A stretch of 34,631 nucleotides of DNA from Bacteroidales bacterium. Lineage in GTDB: Bacteria; Bacteroidota; Bacteroidia; Bacteroidales; Marinilabiliaceae. The position numbers and the translations under genes are program-made. The notes under the pieces were generated by a model that worked only from the letters and a program-made list of their open reading frames with translations, did no database searches and was not told where the DNA came from. Positions 16,732 through 24,712 of this stretch are shown piece after piece; within the stretch, counting starts at the first letter, position 1; every line of letters starts with the position of its first letter. The stretch lies in NCBI GenBank assembly GCA_900766825.1, contig CAAFWU010000091.1, positions 1 to 34,631 of the forward strand. Reading direction: 5' to 3'.

Positions 16732-16777
16732 ACAATTGCAAACCAAAAAAGCATAAGCAAATCACAGCTTGTCTCAT
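16732..16777 (-). pseudogene. Possible hipA stub (about 15 codons)
   Basis: The hipB-like stop overlaps an ATG as ATGA (16777-16774), the usual hipB-hipA junction. Translation from it gives MRQAVICLCFFGLQL and then TAG. The first residues (MRQA) resemble the start of Bacteroidota HipA N-terminal proteins as I remember them, after which similarity is lost and the 33-bp repeats begin. This fits a hipA gene that was deleted or replaced. The stretch is too short to be certain; it could be chance. Confidence 0.35.
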
Positions 16778-16977
16778 GATTTCATTGTGGCTGTGAGTTC
16801 GTAATTGAATATATCGAGGAGTTGGTTGACCTTGTCCATGCGGAGGGTCTGTTTGCCTTGCTCTAGACTGCGGACAAAGCAGAGGCCTACGCCAGACTTC
16901 ATAGCCAGATCTTCTTGTGTTAGACCGTGTTTCTTGCGCAGGGCCTTGACAACGGTAGCTAATTTGGTTCTTTCCAT
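16774..16977 (-). CDS. HipB-like XRE-family helix-turn-helix regulator
   Basis: This is a 67-residue protein that is almost entirely a Cro/C1-type helix-turn-helix: KLATVVKALRKKHGLTQEDL, then AMKSGVGLCFVRSLEQGKQ with the recognition helix, and NQLLDIFNYEL. It matches the short y4mF/HipB-type antitoxin group, which normally represses a hipBA operon and neutralises a HipA kinase. No hipA follows; only a possible stub and then the AAA_14 ATPase gene. Two identical 15-bp sites lie just upstream (16985-17040) and are good candidates for its own operator. Confidence 0.8.
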   Translation of the reverse strand: MERTKLATVVKALRKKHGLTQEDLAMKSGVGLCFVRSLEQGKQTLRMDKVNQLLDIFNYELTATMKS

Positions 16978-16984
16978 AGGGGAG

Positions 16985-17040
16985 AATTATATGCTATCTT
17001 ATATAATATACTATCATTTAAGGCAAATTATATGCTATCT
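16985..17040. promoter_or_regulatory. Direct repeats upstream of the hipB-like gene, candidate operators
   Basis: AATTATATGCTATCT occurs identically at 16985-16999 and 17026-17040, 41 bases apart, with a weaker related copy (TATACTATCA) between them. The sites occupy the promoter region of the hipB-like gene, where autoregulatory operators of HipB proteins are expected. Confidence 0.55.
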
Positions 17041-17085
17041 AATGCAATTTAGTAAAAATTTGGTTGGATTATATTAGATGACATA

Positions 17086-17138
17086 TAAAAAAGTACCACA
17101 CCCCACAGCTCTTAACATAAGTTGCTGTGGGGTGTGGT
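17086..17138 (-). terminator. Terminator of the purB-ABC-PD40 operon
   Basis: The arms 17095-17109 and 17124-17138 are a perfect 15-bp inverted repeat around a 14-base loop. On the minus strand ACTTTTTTATATG follows. It ends the operon 45 bases beyond the PD40 gene stop. Confidence 0.85.
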
Positions 17139-17182
17139 GTGTTTTGGATAGTATTAGGGAGGATGCCCTACCCTACTCTATG

Positions 17183-19450
17183 TTACTCCACTTGGTCCAA
17201 AAGGGATGTGAAGCGGAGTGTTTGAGTGCGATTGAGACCCTCGGTGGATATCTCGGCACGTTGGTTGGCATAGCCTGGAGCACCAGACAAAATGATGTAG
17301 CGGACATCCTTTTCGGCCACGAAAGAGATTTTGCCTTCGCTGTTGGGCTGCATCTTGATGTTGGTGCCATCGGAACCTACAATGCGAACAAAGGAGTCGG
17401 GCACAGGGTCAATCTGTGGAACGTTGGTTCGTTTGGTGACCTTCTTTGTTCGTTTGACACGTGTGACGCGCGTTGTGGTGGCAGGCTTCTTGGTTGTGGT
17501 CTGCCCTGCTTTGGTTGTTGCGGTCTTCGTGCTAGAGACTGCGGCTGTTTTGGTGCCTGTTTTGGTGCCTGTTTTTGCTGCAGACTTGGCGGTTTGGGAA
17601 GACTTGCTTGAGGTCTTACTTTGGGTCGTCTTGCTTACAGCGGTGCCAGTGGTCTTCTTGGCTGTGGTTGTGCCCTTGGTACCTGTGGTGGTCTTCTTGG
17701 CGGTTGTGGTCTTGGTACCAGAAGTTTTTGTGCCAGAAGTTTTTGGGGATGTCGACTTACTGGTGGTTGTCTTCTTGGCTGTTGAGGACTTAGACGTTGT
17801 GGATTTTGACGTAGATGTCTTCTTGGTTGTTGAGGTTCCCTTCTTGGTTGCGGGGGCCGAAGTTGAGGTCTCGGCATCCGTTTCTTCGGGGTCGGTAACT
17901 TGACTGGCAGAAGTAACGGGCTCCTCGGCAGGCTCAGTGGGTTCCGCGACCACGGGGACCTCTTCTACAACGTCGTCGTACTCCACTATCTCCTCGGTCA
18001 CCGAAAAGAGGTTATCGTTGTCGGGCGTAACATCTTGAACATCGGGGTTATAGAGGGATGAGGCATAGGTTGAGGACTCGAGTTTAGTCAACCTTCCCTC
18101 GAAGGCCTTCTTGCCGCTCTTGCCCACATAGCCCTCGATGGTTAGAATTACGGGGGGGAGGCGGAAGGCGTAGATATTGTCGTAGCCCTTGGCATTGCCA
18201 CGGTTTGAGGATAGAAGCCCCTCCTCGGCTGTGCCCATAAAGGTGATGCCAAAGTCGTCGCCAGTGCTGTTGATGGGCAGACCCATATTGGTAACTTCGT
18301 AACGACCAGCGTTGTTTTCCACAGCACGGTAGATGTCGAGACCGCCATAGCCTTTGTGTCCGTTGCTGCTGAAATAGAGGGCACCGTCCTCGCGGCAATA
18401 GGGGAACATCTCGTCGCCAGCGGTGTTTACTATGGCACCAAGATTGGTTGCGGGGCCCCACGTTCCGTCTACATTACGGAGCGACTTCCAGATGTCCAGC
18501 CCTCCAATGCCGCCCTCTTTGTCGCTGACAAAGAAGAGGGTATTGCCATCGGGCGAGAGGGTTGGGTGGGCCACCATGAGAGTGGAGTCGCCACCAGGAA
18601 TTATGCGCACGGGATCGCCCCAACGACCGCCCTCACGGACCGACTCATAGGCCTGAGCTGCGCTACCCTCCTGCTCTACCAAGGGGCAACGGGTGAAGAC
18701 CATGGTGTGACCATCGGGGGAGATGTAGGCCACGCCGTCGTCGTTGCTCTTTTGACCAAAGGGTTCCTCAAGGGCCTGAGGCTCAGTCCATTTGCCACGA
18801 CCATCGATGCGGCTCATGTATATTTGGGACTGTCCCTGACCCGTGATTTTGCTGGCACGCTTCTTCTTCTTGCTCATGCGCATGGAGGTGAAGTAGACCA
18901 CATCGTAGCCTTCGCCAACATACTGGGGGCAGAAGTCGGAGTAGCCACTGGCAATCTCCTTGAAGGGCTCAATGACGTAGCCACTGTCCACAGCTGCGCC
19001 TTTGGCTTTGGGGTCCAACTCTTTCCAGGCTTTGCGAGACATGGACGAAGATGCGGCACCAGCACGGGCGCGCTTATCGGTTGAGTGCTTGGCAGCGTAC
19101 TCTTCGTAGGCGGCATCGGCCTCGTCGAATTTGCCTTGGGCGCGAAGGGCGTCGGCCAGATAGAGCTGAGCCTCATCGTTGCCGTCGGCTTTGAGGGCAC
19201 GCTTGTAGGCAGCCACAGACTTGTTTGTCAAGCCCAGATGGCGGTAGCATTCGCCGAGCAGGAAGTTCTCTTCGGCTTTGCGCACCTTGTTCTGCTCCTT
19301 GCGCTGCACCGTCTCAAGGAGTTTGGCAGCTTTGGTATACTCGCCAAGGTCGTAGGCTTTTTGTGCAGCCTCGTAGCCTCCGCAAGCTGTCAGAAGCAAG
19401 GCCACAGTGCTGATAAGTGTGGCAGAGAGAGCAGAGTGTGAGAGCTTCAT
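17183..19450 (-). CDS. TPR and PD40 beta-propeller lipoprotein with Lys/Ser/Thr-rich insertion
   Basis: This is a 755-residue lipoprotein (lipobox LTAC, Cys 23). TPR-like helices span about 25-135 (KAYDLGEYTKAAKLLETVQ, GECYRHLGLTNKSVAAYKRAL), and a PD40 beta-propeller about 165-430 with repeats such as YISPDGHTMVFTR, TLSPDGNTLFFVSD and YCREDGALYFSSNG. A regulatory-domain-like strand (LTIEGYVGKSGKKAFEG) follows, then about 170 residues almost only of Lys, Ser and Thr (roughly 520-690), and a final Ig-like segment with FVRIVGSDG and YIILSGAPGYANQRAEIS. This order resembles PorE/PorW-type and OmpA-PD40 proteins of Bacteroidota, but the C-terminal OmpA peptidoglycan-binding domain is absent. The start abuts the ABC gene stop (0 bases), so it is co-translated with it. 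The role is probably envelope-structural; the type 9 secretion link is only by analogy. Confidence 0.82.
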   Translation of the reverse strand: MKLSHSALSATLISTVALLLTACGGYEAAQKAYDLGEYTKAAKLLETVQRKEQNKVRKAEENFLLGECYRHLGLTNKSVAAYKRALKADGNDEAQLYLADALRAQGKFDEADAAYEEYAAKHSTDKRARAGAASSSMSRKAWKELDPKAKGAAVDSGYVIEPFKEIASGYSDFCPQYVGEGYDVVYFTSMRMSKKKKRASKITGQGQSQIYMSRIDGRGKWTEPQALEEPFGQKSNDDGVAYISPDGHTMVFTRCPLVEQEGSAAQAYESVREGGRWGDPVRIIPGGDSTLMVAHPTLSPDGNTLFFVSDKEGGIGGLDIWKSLRNVDGTWGPATNLGAIVNTAGDEMFPYCREDGALYFSSNGHKGYGGLDIYRAVENNAGRYEVTNMGLPINSTGDDFGITFMGTAEEGLLSSNRGNAKGYDNIYAFRLPPVILTIEGYVGKSGKKAFEGRLTKLESSTYASSLYNPDVQDVTPDNDNLFSVTEEIVEYDDVVEEVPVVAEPTEPAEEPVTSASQVTDPEETDAETSTSAPATKKGTSTTKKTSTSKSTTSKSSTAKKTTTSKSTSPKTSGTKTSGTKTTTAKKTTTGTKGTTTAKKTTGTAVSKTTQSKTSSKSSQTAKSAAKTGTKTGTKTAAVSSTKTATTKAGQTTTKKPATTTRVTRVKRTKKVTKRTNVPQIDPVPDSFVRIVGSDGTNIKMQPNSEGKISFVAEKDVRYIILSGAPGYANQRAEISTEGLNRTQTLRFTSLLDQVE

Positions 19451-21274
19451 TTAATTGTTTTGCAAATCGTTGAGTTTCTTGTAGTAACCGTTGTTAGCCA
19501 TTAGTTCGTCATGGGTGCCACGCTCCACAATGCGACCTTCGTTGAAGACGCAAATCATGTCGGCATGGCGAATGGTGCTAAGTCGGTGGGCCACCACAAT
19601 GGATGTGCGATCGCGCAAGAGGTTGTCCAAGGCACCCTGAACCAGACGCTCGCTCTCGGTATCCAGAGCCGACGTTGCCTCGTCCAGAATGAGGATGTCG
19701 GGGTTTCGCAAAACGGCGCGTGCTATGCTAATGCGCTGACGCTGACCGCCCGAGAGGTTGGAACCACGGTCGCCCACAATGGTCTGATAGCCATTTTCTT
19801 GCTGCATAATAAAGTCATGAGCATTGGCCACACGAGCAGCTGCCTCCACCTGTTCTTGAGTGGCATTTTCAACACCAAAGGCAATGTTATTGAAAATTGT
19901 GTCGTTGAAGAGGACGGGGTCCTGACTGACAATGCCCATACGGCGTCGGAGGTCGTGGAGCTTATAGTCTCGGACATCGTGCCCATCAATAAAGATGCCA
20001 CCCTCGGTAACATCCCAAAATCTGGGCAGAAGATCCACAAAGGTTGACTTGCCGCCACCACTCTGTCCCACGAGAGCCAACATCTTGCCGCGAGGGATGG
20101 TCACACTCACATCGCGGAGCACCTGAATGTCAGCCTCATAAGCGAAGGAGACGTTGCGATACTCAATTTTGTCGGTGAACTTGTCAAGGGGCATGCCGTC
20201 GGGCTTCTCGAAGATGCGGTCGTCGGCCATGAGGATCTTGTCGATACGCTCCATGGCAGCCATACCCTTCTGGATGCTGAAGAGAGCTTGCGAGAAGGCC
20301 TTGGATGGGTTGATGATTTGATAGAAGATGCCCAGATAGGCCAAGAACTTAGCCACGGAGAGCGAAGTGTCGCCACTGAGGATGAGCGAGCCACCGAACC
20401 AAACCACGATGATGACCAACAGAGTGCCGAGCATTTCGGACACTGGGTGAGCCAGATCTCTGCGTCGCGAGAGGCGCTTGGCAATGTTGCAATAGACCTG
20501 AGCCTCAGAGGCATAGCGGTCGTTCATGCGTTCCTCGGCGTTGAAGGCCTTGACAATGCGGAGTCCGCCCAAAGTCTCCTCGAGGATGCCAAGGAGTTCG
20601 CCCAACTTATCTTGTCCCTCGCGGCTCTGACGCTTAAGGTTTTTGCCAATGCGCCCAATGACCAAGCCAGCCAAGGGGAGCACAATGAGGGCAAAGAGGG
20701 TGAGCTGTGGGCTCATGATAATCATGGCCACAAAGTAGGAGATGATGAGAACGGGGTTCTTGAGGAACATGTCGATGGAGGCCATGACAGAGCCCTCGAC
20801 CTCGACCACATCGCCTGTGGCACGCTGCATTATGTCTCCCTTGCGTTCGTTTTGGAAGAAACCAACGGGGAGAGATATGATCTTTTTGTAAATCTCTTTG
20901 CGGATGTCTCGGACCACGTTGTTACGGAGTCCCACACTGGTGTAGGCCGAGAGGTAGGCCGTGGAGCACTTGAGCACAGTGCCGAAAACCATGAAGAGAC
21001 CCGAGTAGAGAAGGGCATAGCCAGCGCCAAAGGTCACCTTGACTTGGGTAACATAGTAATAGAAGTTGTTTACCATGGTGGCCGAGTCGAGAGCCCAAGG
21101 GAGCAGTGTGGTCACTTCGCTATCTTGCTGAAATATGATCTCGAGCACAGGAATGAGCAGAGCCATGCTGAGCACCGAGAAGAGAGCCGACAAGATGTTG
21201 AAGACAAAGCTGAGCACTACTTGATGCCAATAGGGTGGCACATAGCGCTTTACAACTTGAAAAAAGTACTTCAT
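19451..21274 (-). CDS. MsbA-like ABC exporter (fused permease and ATPase)
   Basis: This is a 607-residue half-transporter. The six-helix ABC transmembrane domain covers about 15-330, and the nucleotide-binding domain about 365-605. Walker A (ALVGQSGGGKST) is near residue 404, the signature LSGGQRQR near 507, Walker B ILILDEATSALD near 528 and the switch His in VVAHRLSTIRHA. It would act as an inner-membrane homodimer. The overall layout resembles lipid A flippase MsbA and related lipid or drug exporters; the substrate is not proven. The start overlaps the purB stop by 4 bases (TCAT on the plus strand). Confidence 0.92.
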   Translation of the reverse strand: MKYFFQVVKRYVPPYWHQVVLSFVFNILSALFSVLSMALLIPVLEIIFQQDSEVTTLLPWALDSATMVNNFYYYVTQVKVTFGAGYALLYSGLFMVFGTVLKCSTAYLSAYTSVGLRNNVVRDIRKEIYKKIISLPVGFFQNERKGDIMQRATGDVVEVEGSVMASIDMFLKNPVLIISYFVAMIIMSPQLTLFALIVLPLAGLVIGRIGKNLKRQSREGQDKLGELLGILEETLGGLRIVKAFNAEERMNDRYASEAQVYCNIAKRLSRRRDLAHPVSEMLGTLLVIIVVWFGGSLILSGDTSLSVAKFLAYLGIFYQIINPSKAFSQALFSIQKGMAAMERIDKILMADDRIFEKPDGMPLDKFTDKIEYRNVSFAYEADIQVLRDVSVTIPRGKMLALVGQSGGGKSTFVDLLPRFWDVTEGGIFIDGHDVRDYKLHDLRRRMGIVSQDPVLFNDTIFNNIAFGVENATQEQVEAAARVANAHDFIMQQENGYQTIVGDRGSNLSGGQRQRISIARAVLRNPDILILDEATSALDTESERLVQGALDNLLRDRTSIVVAHRLSTIRHADMICVFNEGRIVERGTHDELMANNGYYKKLNDLQNN

Positions 21275-22623
21275 CGTTTAAAAATGCCAGTGTAGGACTG
21301 AGGTGTAATGGCACGCAATTCGGCTTTTACCTCCTCGCTCACATTGAGGGTCTCGATGAAGTCAGCCATGGCCTTATGGTCGATGTGCTTATTGGTTCGG
21401 GTGAGGGCCTTGAGGGTCTCGTAGGGGTTAGGGTAACCCTCTCGGCGGAGGATGGTTTGGATGCCCTCGGCCACCACAGCCCAGTTATTCTCGAGGTCGG
21501 CGGCAATGGCATCGGGGTTGAGGAGCACCTTGCCGAGGCCCTTGAGGATGCTCTGGATGGCAATGATGGAGTGCGCAACGGGCACACCAAGGTTGCGAAG
21601 CACGGTGGAGTCGGTGAGGTCGCGCTGCAAACGGCTGACGGGCAGTTTGTTCGAGAGGTGATCCAAAATGGCATTGGCCACACCGAGGTTGCCCTCGGCA
21701 TTCTCGTAGTCGATGGGGTTGACCTTGTGGGGCATGGCGGATGAGCCAACCTCGCCAGCTTTGATCTTCTGTTTGAAGTACTCCATCATAATGTACATCC
21801 AGAAGTCGCGGCAGAGGTCGATCATGATCACGTTGATGCGACGAACGTTGTCCAGCACGGCAGAGAGGTCGTCGTAGTTGGAGATCTGTGTTGTGTAGGG
21901 TTCACGACGGAGACCCAACTTATTGGCCACAAAGGCGTTGCCGAACTCATTCCAATCTACATTGGGGAATGCTACGTTGTGGGCATTGAAGTTGCCCGTG
22001 GCACCACCGAACTTAGCGGGGAGCTGGAGAGCCTTGAGTTCGTTGAGCTGGCGCGTGAAGCGAGAGACGTAGACCATCATCTCTTTGCCAAGACGTGTGG
22101 GGCTGGCGGGCTGACCATGGGTGCGAGCCAACATTGGGATGTCGGCCCACTCGTTGGCCAACTCAGTCAACTTTGCCACAAGTTGCTCAGTCTGAGGGAT
22201 GAAGACATTATCCAAAGCCTCCTTGACACTCAGGGGCACGGAGGTGTTGTTGATGTCCTGCGATGTGAGGCCGAAGTGGATGAACTCCTTGACAGCGGAG
22301 AGACCGGCGGCATCGAAGCGCTCCTTGAGGAAGTACTCAACGGCCTTGACGTCATGGTTGGTAACCGACTCAATCTCTTTGATATGACGGGCATCGTCGA
22401 GCGAGAAGTTGCGATAGATGTCTCTCAGCGCCTCTTTGTTGGCATCGGTCATTTGTCCAATTTGAGGGATGGGAATCTCGCTGAGGGCTATAAAGTACTC
22501 AACCTCGACACGGACACGGTAACGGATTAGTGCGTACTCCGAGAAATAGTCGGCCAGAGGCTCAGCCTTGCCGCGATAGCGCCCATCGATGGGCGAGATG
22601 GCTGTGAGTGGTTCAAACTGCAT
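21271..22623 (-). CDS. purB: Adenylosuccinate lyase
   Basis: This is a 450-residue enzyme of the fumarase/aspartase superfamily, acting twice in purine synthesis (SAICAR to AICAR and adenylosuccinate to AMP). It opens with LTAISPIDGRYRGK, the typical PurB N-terminus, has TSQDINNTS around residue 120 and the superfamily signature loop SSAMPHKVNPIDYEN around 293-307. The length and motifs are normal. It is the first gene of an operon with an ABC exporter and a PD40 lipoprotein, an unusual pairing of purine metabolism with envelope genes. A TATTTTTG -7 box lies about 125 bases upstream. Confidence 0.96.
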   Translation of the reverse strand: MQFEPLTAISPIDGRYRGKAEPLADYFSEYALIRYRVRVEVEYFIALSEIPIPQIGQMTDANKEALRDIYRNFSLDDARHIKEIESVTNHDVKAVEYFLKERFDAAGLSAVKEFIHFGLTSQDINNTSVPLSVKEALDNVFIPQTEQLVAKLTELANEWADIPMLARTHGQPASPTRLGKEMMVYVSRFTRQLNELKALQLPAKFGGATGNFNAHNVAFPNVDWNEFGNAFVANKLGLRREPYTTQISNYDDLSAVLDNVRRINVIMIDLCRDFWMYIMMEYFKQKIKAGEVGSSAMPHKVNPIDYENAEGNLGVANAILDHLSNKLPVSRLQRDLTDSTVLRNLGVPVAHSIIAIQSILKGLGKVLLNPDAIAADLENNWAVVAEGIQTILRREGYPNPYETLKALTRTNKHIDHKAMADFIETLNVSEEVKAELRAITPQSYTGIFKR

Positions 22624-22880
22624 AACGATAATTATATGCTTGTATGAGATGCTTGTGTTATAATATGACAGGAGAATGCAGAAAACAAAGGTCTGTAAAG
22701 GGTCTGCAAAGGGTCATTGAGGGCCCAATATTCTGTGCATACGAGTGCAAAAATAGCATAAAAAGTGAAACATGGGGCAAGTGGCAGCAAAATTGGGGCT
22801 AATGTAAAGAGTTAGGGCACAATAAGAGTGCATGAGATATTGGTCTTGGAGTAAGACATGGTTAATAAAAATCCATTAAC
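22624..22880. other. purB leader and divergent intergenic region
   Basis: No gene is supportable here. A short G-rich repeated phrase, AAAGGGTCTG with variants, occurs near 22697-22717. The purB -7 box is at 22748-22755. The region separates the divergent purB and queC operons. Confidence 0.55.
22748..22755 (-). promoter_or_regulatory. Bacteroidota -7 box (TATTTTTG) for the purB operon
   Basis: TATTTTTG on the minus strand fits TAnnTTTG and implies a leader of roughly 120 bases before purB. A weak CTTG about 22 bases upstream could serve as the -33 element. Confidence 0.45.
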
Positions 22881-22910
22881 TTTGTGCATTGGTTAAATAA
22901 TATACTCCGA

Positions 22911-22947
22911 AGACAGTTCGAGACCCTCCTGTCTATAAACAAAACTA
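22911..22947 (+). promoter_or_regulatory. preQ1-I-like riboswitch upstream of queC-queE-queF
   Basis: AGACAG (22911-22916) pairs with CTGTCT (22929-22934), enclosing a 12-base loop that begins TTC and ends CTC. An A-rich tail ATAAACAAAACTA follows. This is the preQ1-I layout: a short stem, a loop ending in the ligand-reading C, and an A-rich tail whose CTA end pairs back with the loop. Only two clean pseudoknot pairs (GA with the tail's TC, read antiparallel) are obvious, fewer than in B. subtilis. The tail resembles the Thermoanaerobacter example (AACAAAAC). The downstream genes are exactly the preQ0/preQ1 pathway. A TTTG that may be a -33 box is at 22881-22884. Confidence 0.78.
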
Positions 22948-23128
22948 CGGGAAACAGAGATGATGATGCTGGGGGACAATTGTGCGTTCCCAAAGGGCAA
23001 ACTGCCTCTCCCCCACCCCATACAGTGCCATCATGCGCCATCTTGCGAGCCCACAATGTTTTGTTTTCCAACGGGAAAGAGTCGAAGACACAAATAACAA
23101 ATAAAGAAGTTGGGCTAAACTAAACAAG
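22948..23128 (+). other. Structured queC leader, possible expression platform
   Basis: About 180 bases separate the riboswitch from the queC start. A hairpin with outer arms TGGGGGA (22970-22976) and TCCCCCA (23009-23015) and an inner stem GGCA/TGCC (22996-22999, 23003-23006) is visible. No T run follows, so it is not a simple terminator. A 79-codon open frame here has no family resemblance and is rejected as a gene. Confidence 0.45.
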
Positions 23129-23809
23129 ATGATGAAAAAAGCAATAGTTCTTCTATCGGGCGGATTGGATTCGTGTGTGGCGCTTCACGTTGCCAAGCAC
23201 GAGGGCTATGATGTTGTGGCACTGTCGTTTGACTATGGTCAGCGTCATAGCAAAGAGTTGGAGTGTGCACGCAACATTGCCAAACACGCTGGCGTGAGCG
23301 AGCACCACGTTGTGAGCCTGAACATGAACCAATGGGGCGGCTCGACGCTTACGGACATGAGCCGCGAGGTTACCGATGGCAATGTAGAGAGCCATGAGAT
23401 ACCCGCCACCTATGTGCCCGCGCGCAACATGGTTTTTCTTTCTGTGGCCGCATCGCTTGCCGAAGCCATTGGTGCTCAGGACATATTTATAGGCGTTAGT
23501 CAGGTGGACTACTCGGGTTATGTAGATTGCCGCCGCGAGTTCATAGAGGCCATGGAGAAGGCCATAAACCTGGGCACCGTTATGGGAGCCGAGCAGGGCA
23601 AACATATTACCATCCACGCCCCCTTCGAGAACATGACTAAGGCCGACGAGATCCGCCTTGGCTTGGAGTATGGCGCCGACTTGAGCTTGACATGGAGCTG
23701 CTACCGTGGCGGCGACGAGCCATGTGGCACTTGCGACAGTTGCCTACTACGCGCCCGCGCCTTTGCCGAGGTGGGCATCCCCGACCCTGCTCTCAAAGCA
23801 AAGAATTAA
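23129..23809 (+). CDS. queC: 7-cyano-7-deazaguanine synthase QueC
   Basis: This is a 226-residue ATP-dependent enzyme that converts 7-carboxy-7-deazaguanine to preQ0 with ammonia. The PP-loop SGGLDS is at residues 10-15 and the zinc site is C191-x7-C199-x2-C202-x2-C205 (CYRGGDEPCGTCDSC). The family motif YVPARNMVFLS is also present. It is the first gene of a queC-queE-queF operon with queE 6 bases downstream, under the preQ1-I-like element. A tandem ATG-ATG start is present; the first was used. Confidence 0.97.
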   Translation: MMKKAIVLLSGGLDSCVALHVAKHEGYDVVALSFDYGQRHSKELECARNIAKHAGVSEHHVVSLNMNQWGGSTLTDMSREVTDGNVESHEIPATYVPARNMVFLSVAASLAEAIGAQDIFIGVSQVDYSGYVDCRREFIEAMEKAINLGTVMGAEQGKHITIHAPFENMTKADEIRLGLEYGADLSLTWSCYRGGDEPCGTCDSCLLRARAFAEVGIPDPALKAKN

Positions 23810-23815
23810 CACAGG

Positions 23816-24682
23816 ATGACGCAGATATACCTATCCCGCGAGGGCATATTCCCCATTGCCAAAGAGGGGAGCGGGGCTCACGTGACCCAGAGTTCGGGCA
23901 CAGGCATGGCGGTGAGTGGCACAGTGCAGGGCGAGGGCAAGTTGTGCGGTGTGGCCTCACTCTTTGTTCGTTTGCAAGGGTGCAACCTCAGGTGCCAATG
24001 GTCTCAGAATATGGGCAATGGCACAGAACATAGGGTTATTACGTGCGACACGCTGCATGCTCAGGAGATGACATGGACTCGCCCCAATGGCACCGCACAG
24101 CCCCAAGGCATTGACGTGGCTGAGGTGGAGACGGTGATAGAGCGCAACATGGGCAAGATGCACCACTTGGTAATAACGGGTGGCGAGCCCTACTTGCAGG
24201 CCGAGGCCGTGGGTATGCTCATTGACCATATGAGAGCTCGCGGCATCCACACCACGGTGGAGACCAATGGCACATGTGGTGTGCGGACACTATGCTCGGG
24301 GGAGATGGCTACGGTGACATTGCCATTGGCCGACCTGAGCAGCATATCGCCCAAACTGAGCAGTGCGGGGCTCTCGGCACGGCAGATTCTCATGAGCCGA
24401 TTGGGCACTCTGGCCATGGTGCGTCAGGTTAAAGCCGAAGGGCGCGACGTGCAACTGAAGTTCGTGATTGCCAGCGCAGCGGACCAAGAGGAGATAGAGC
24501 GTGACTATGCCGAGGTGCTGACCATGGTGGAGCCATCCGACGTGCTGGTTATGCCCCTTGGGGCCACGCCCGAGGAGTTGGCTCGGAGCCAGAAGGCGGC
24601 ACTGGACATGGCTGTGAGAAATGGTTGGCGCTTTGGCCCCAGACTGCACATTGATCTGTTTGGTAACAAAGAGGGAACGTAA
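23816..24682 (+). CDS. queE: 7-carboxy-7-deazaguanine synthase QueE with variant cluster motif
   Basis: This is a 288-residue radical SAM enzyme that converts 6-carboxy-tetrahydropterin to 7-carboxy-7-deazaguanine. The substrate-side motif GTVQGEGKLCGVASLFVRLQ precedes the cluster site, and VITGGEPYLQ (the radical SAM GGE motif), VETNGT and SPKLS follow. The cluster site is altered: Cys 56, Cys 60 and the next Cys at 77 (in ITCDT), so CX3CX16C instead of CX3CX2C; the usual third position is Ser (CQWS). The CDT motif that normally directly follows the cluster is retained after the insertion. An N-terminal extension of about 35 residues is also present. The position in the que operon makes the assignment firm. 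Confidence 0.9.
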   Translation: MTQIYLSREGIFPIAKEGSGAHVTQSSGTGMAVSGTVQGEGKLCGVASLFVRLQGCNLRCQWSQNMGNGTEHRVITCDTLHAQEMTWTRPNGTAQPQGIDVAEVETVIERNMGKMHHLVITGGEPYLQAEAVGMLIDHMRARGIHTTVETNGTCGVRTLCSGEMATVTLPLADLSSISPKLSSAGLSARQILMSRLGTLAMVRQVKAEGRDVQLKFVIASAADQEEIERDYAEVLTMVEPSDVLVMPLGATPEELARSQKAALDMAVRNGWRFGPRLHIDLFGNKEGT

Positions 24683-24712
24683 CAGACCAACTCAATTAAA
24701 CGAGACAACGAT

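Noticed and set aside
20288..21295. 335-codon plus-strand frame
   Set aside because: It is antisense to the ABC exporter; the His/Glu-rich sequence is a shadow of its codons.
22884..23123. 79-codon frame over the queC leader
   Set aside because: It overlaps the riboswitch-like element and hairpin and looks non-protein-like.
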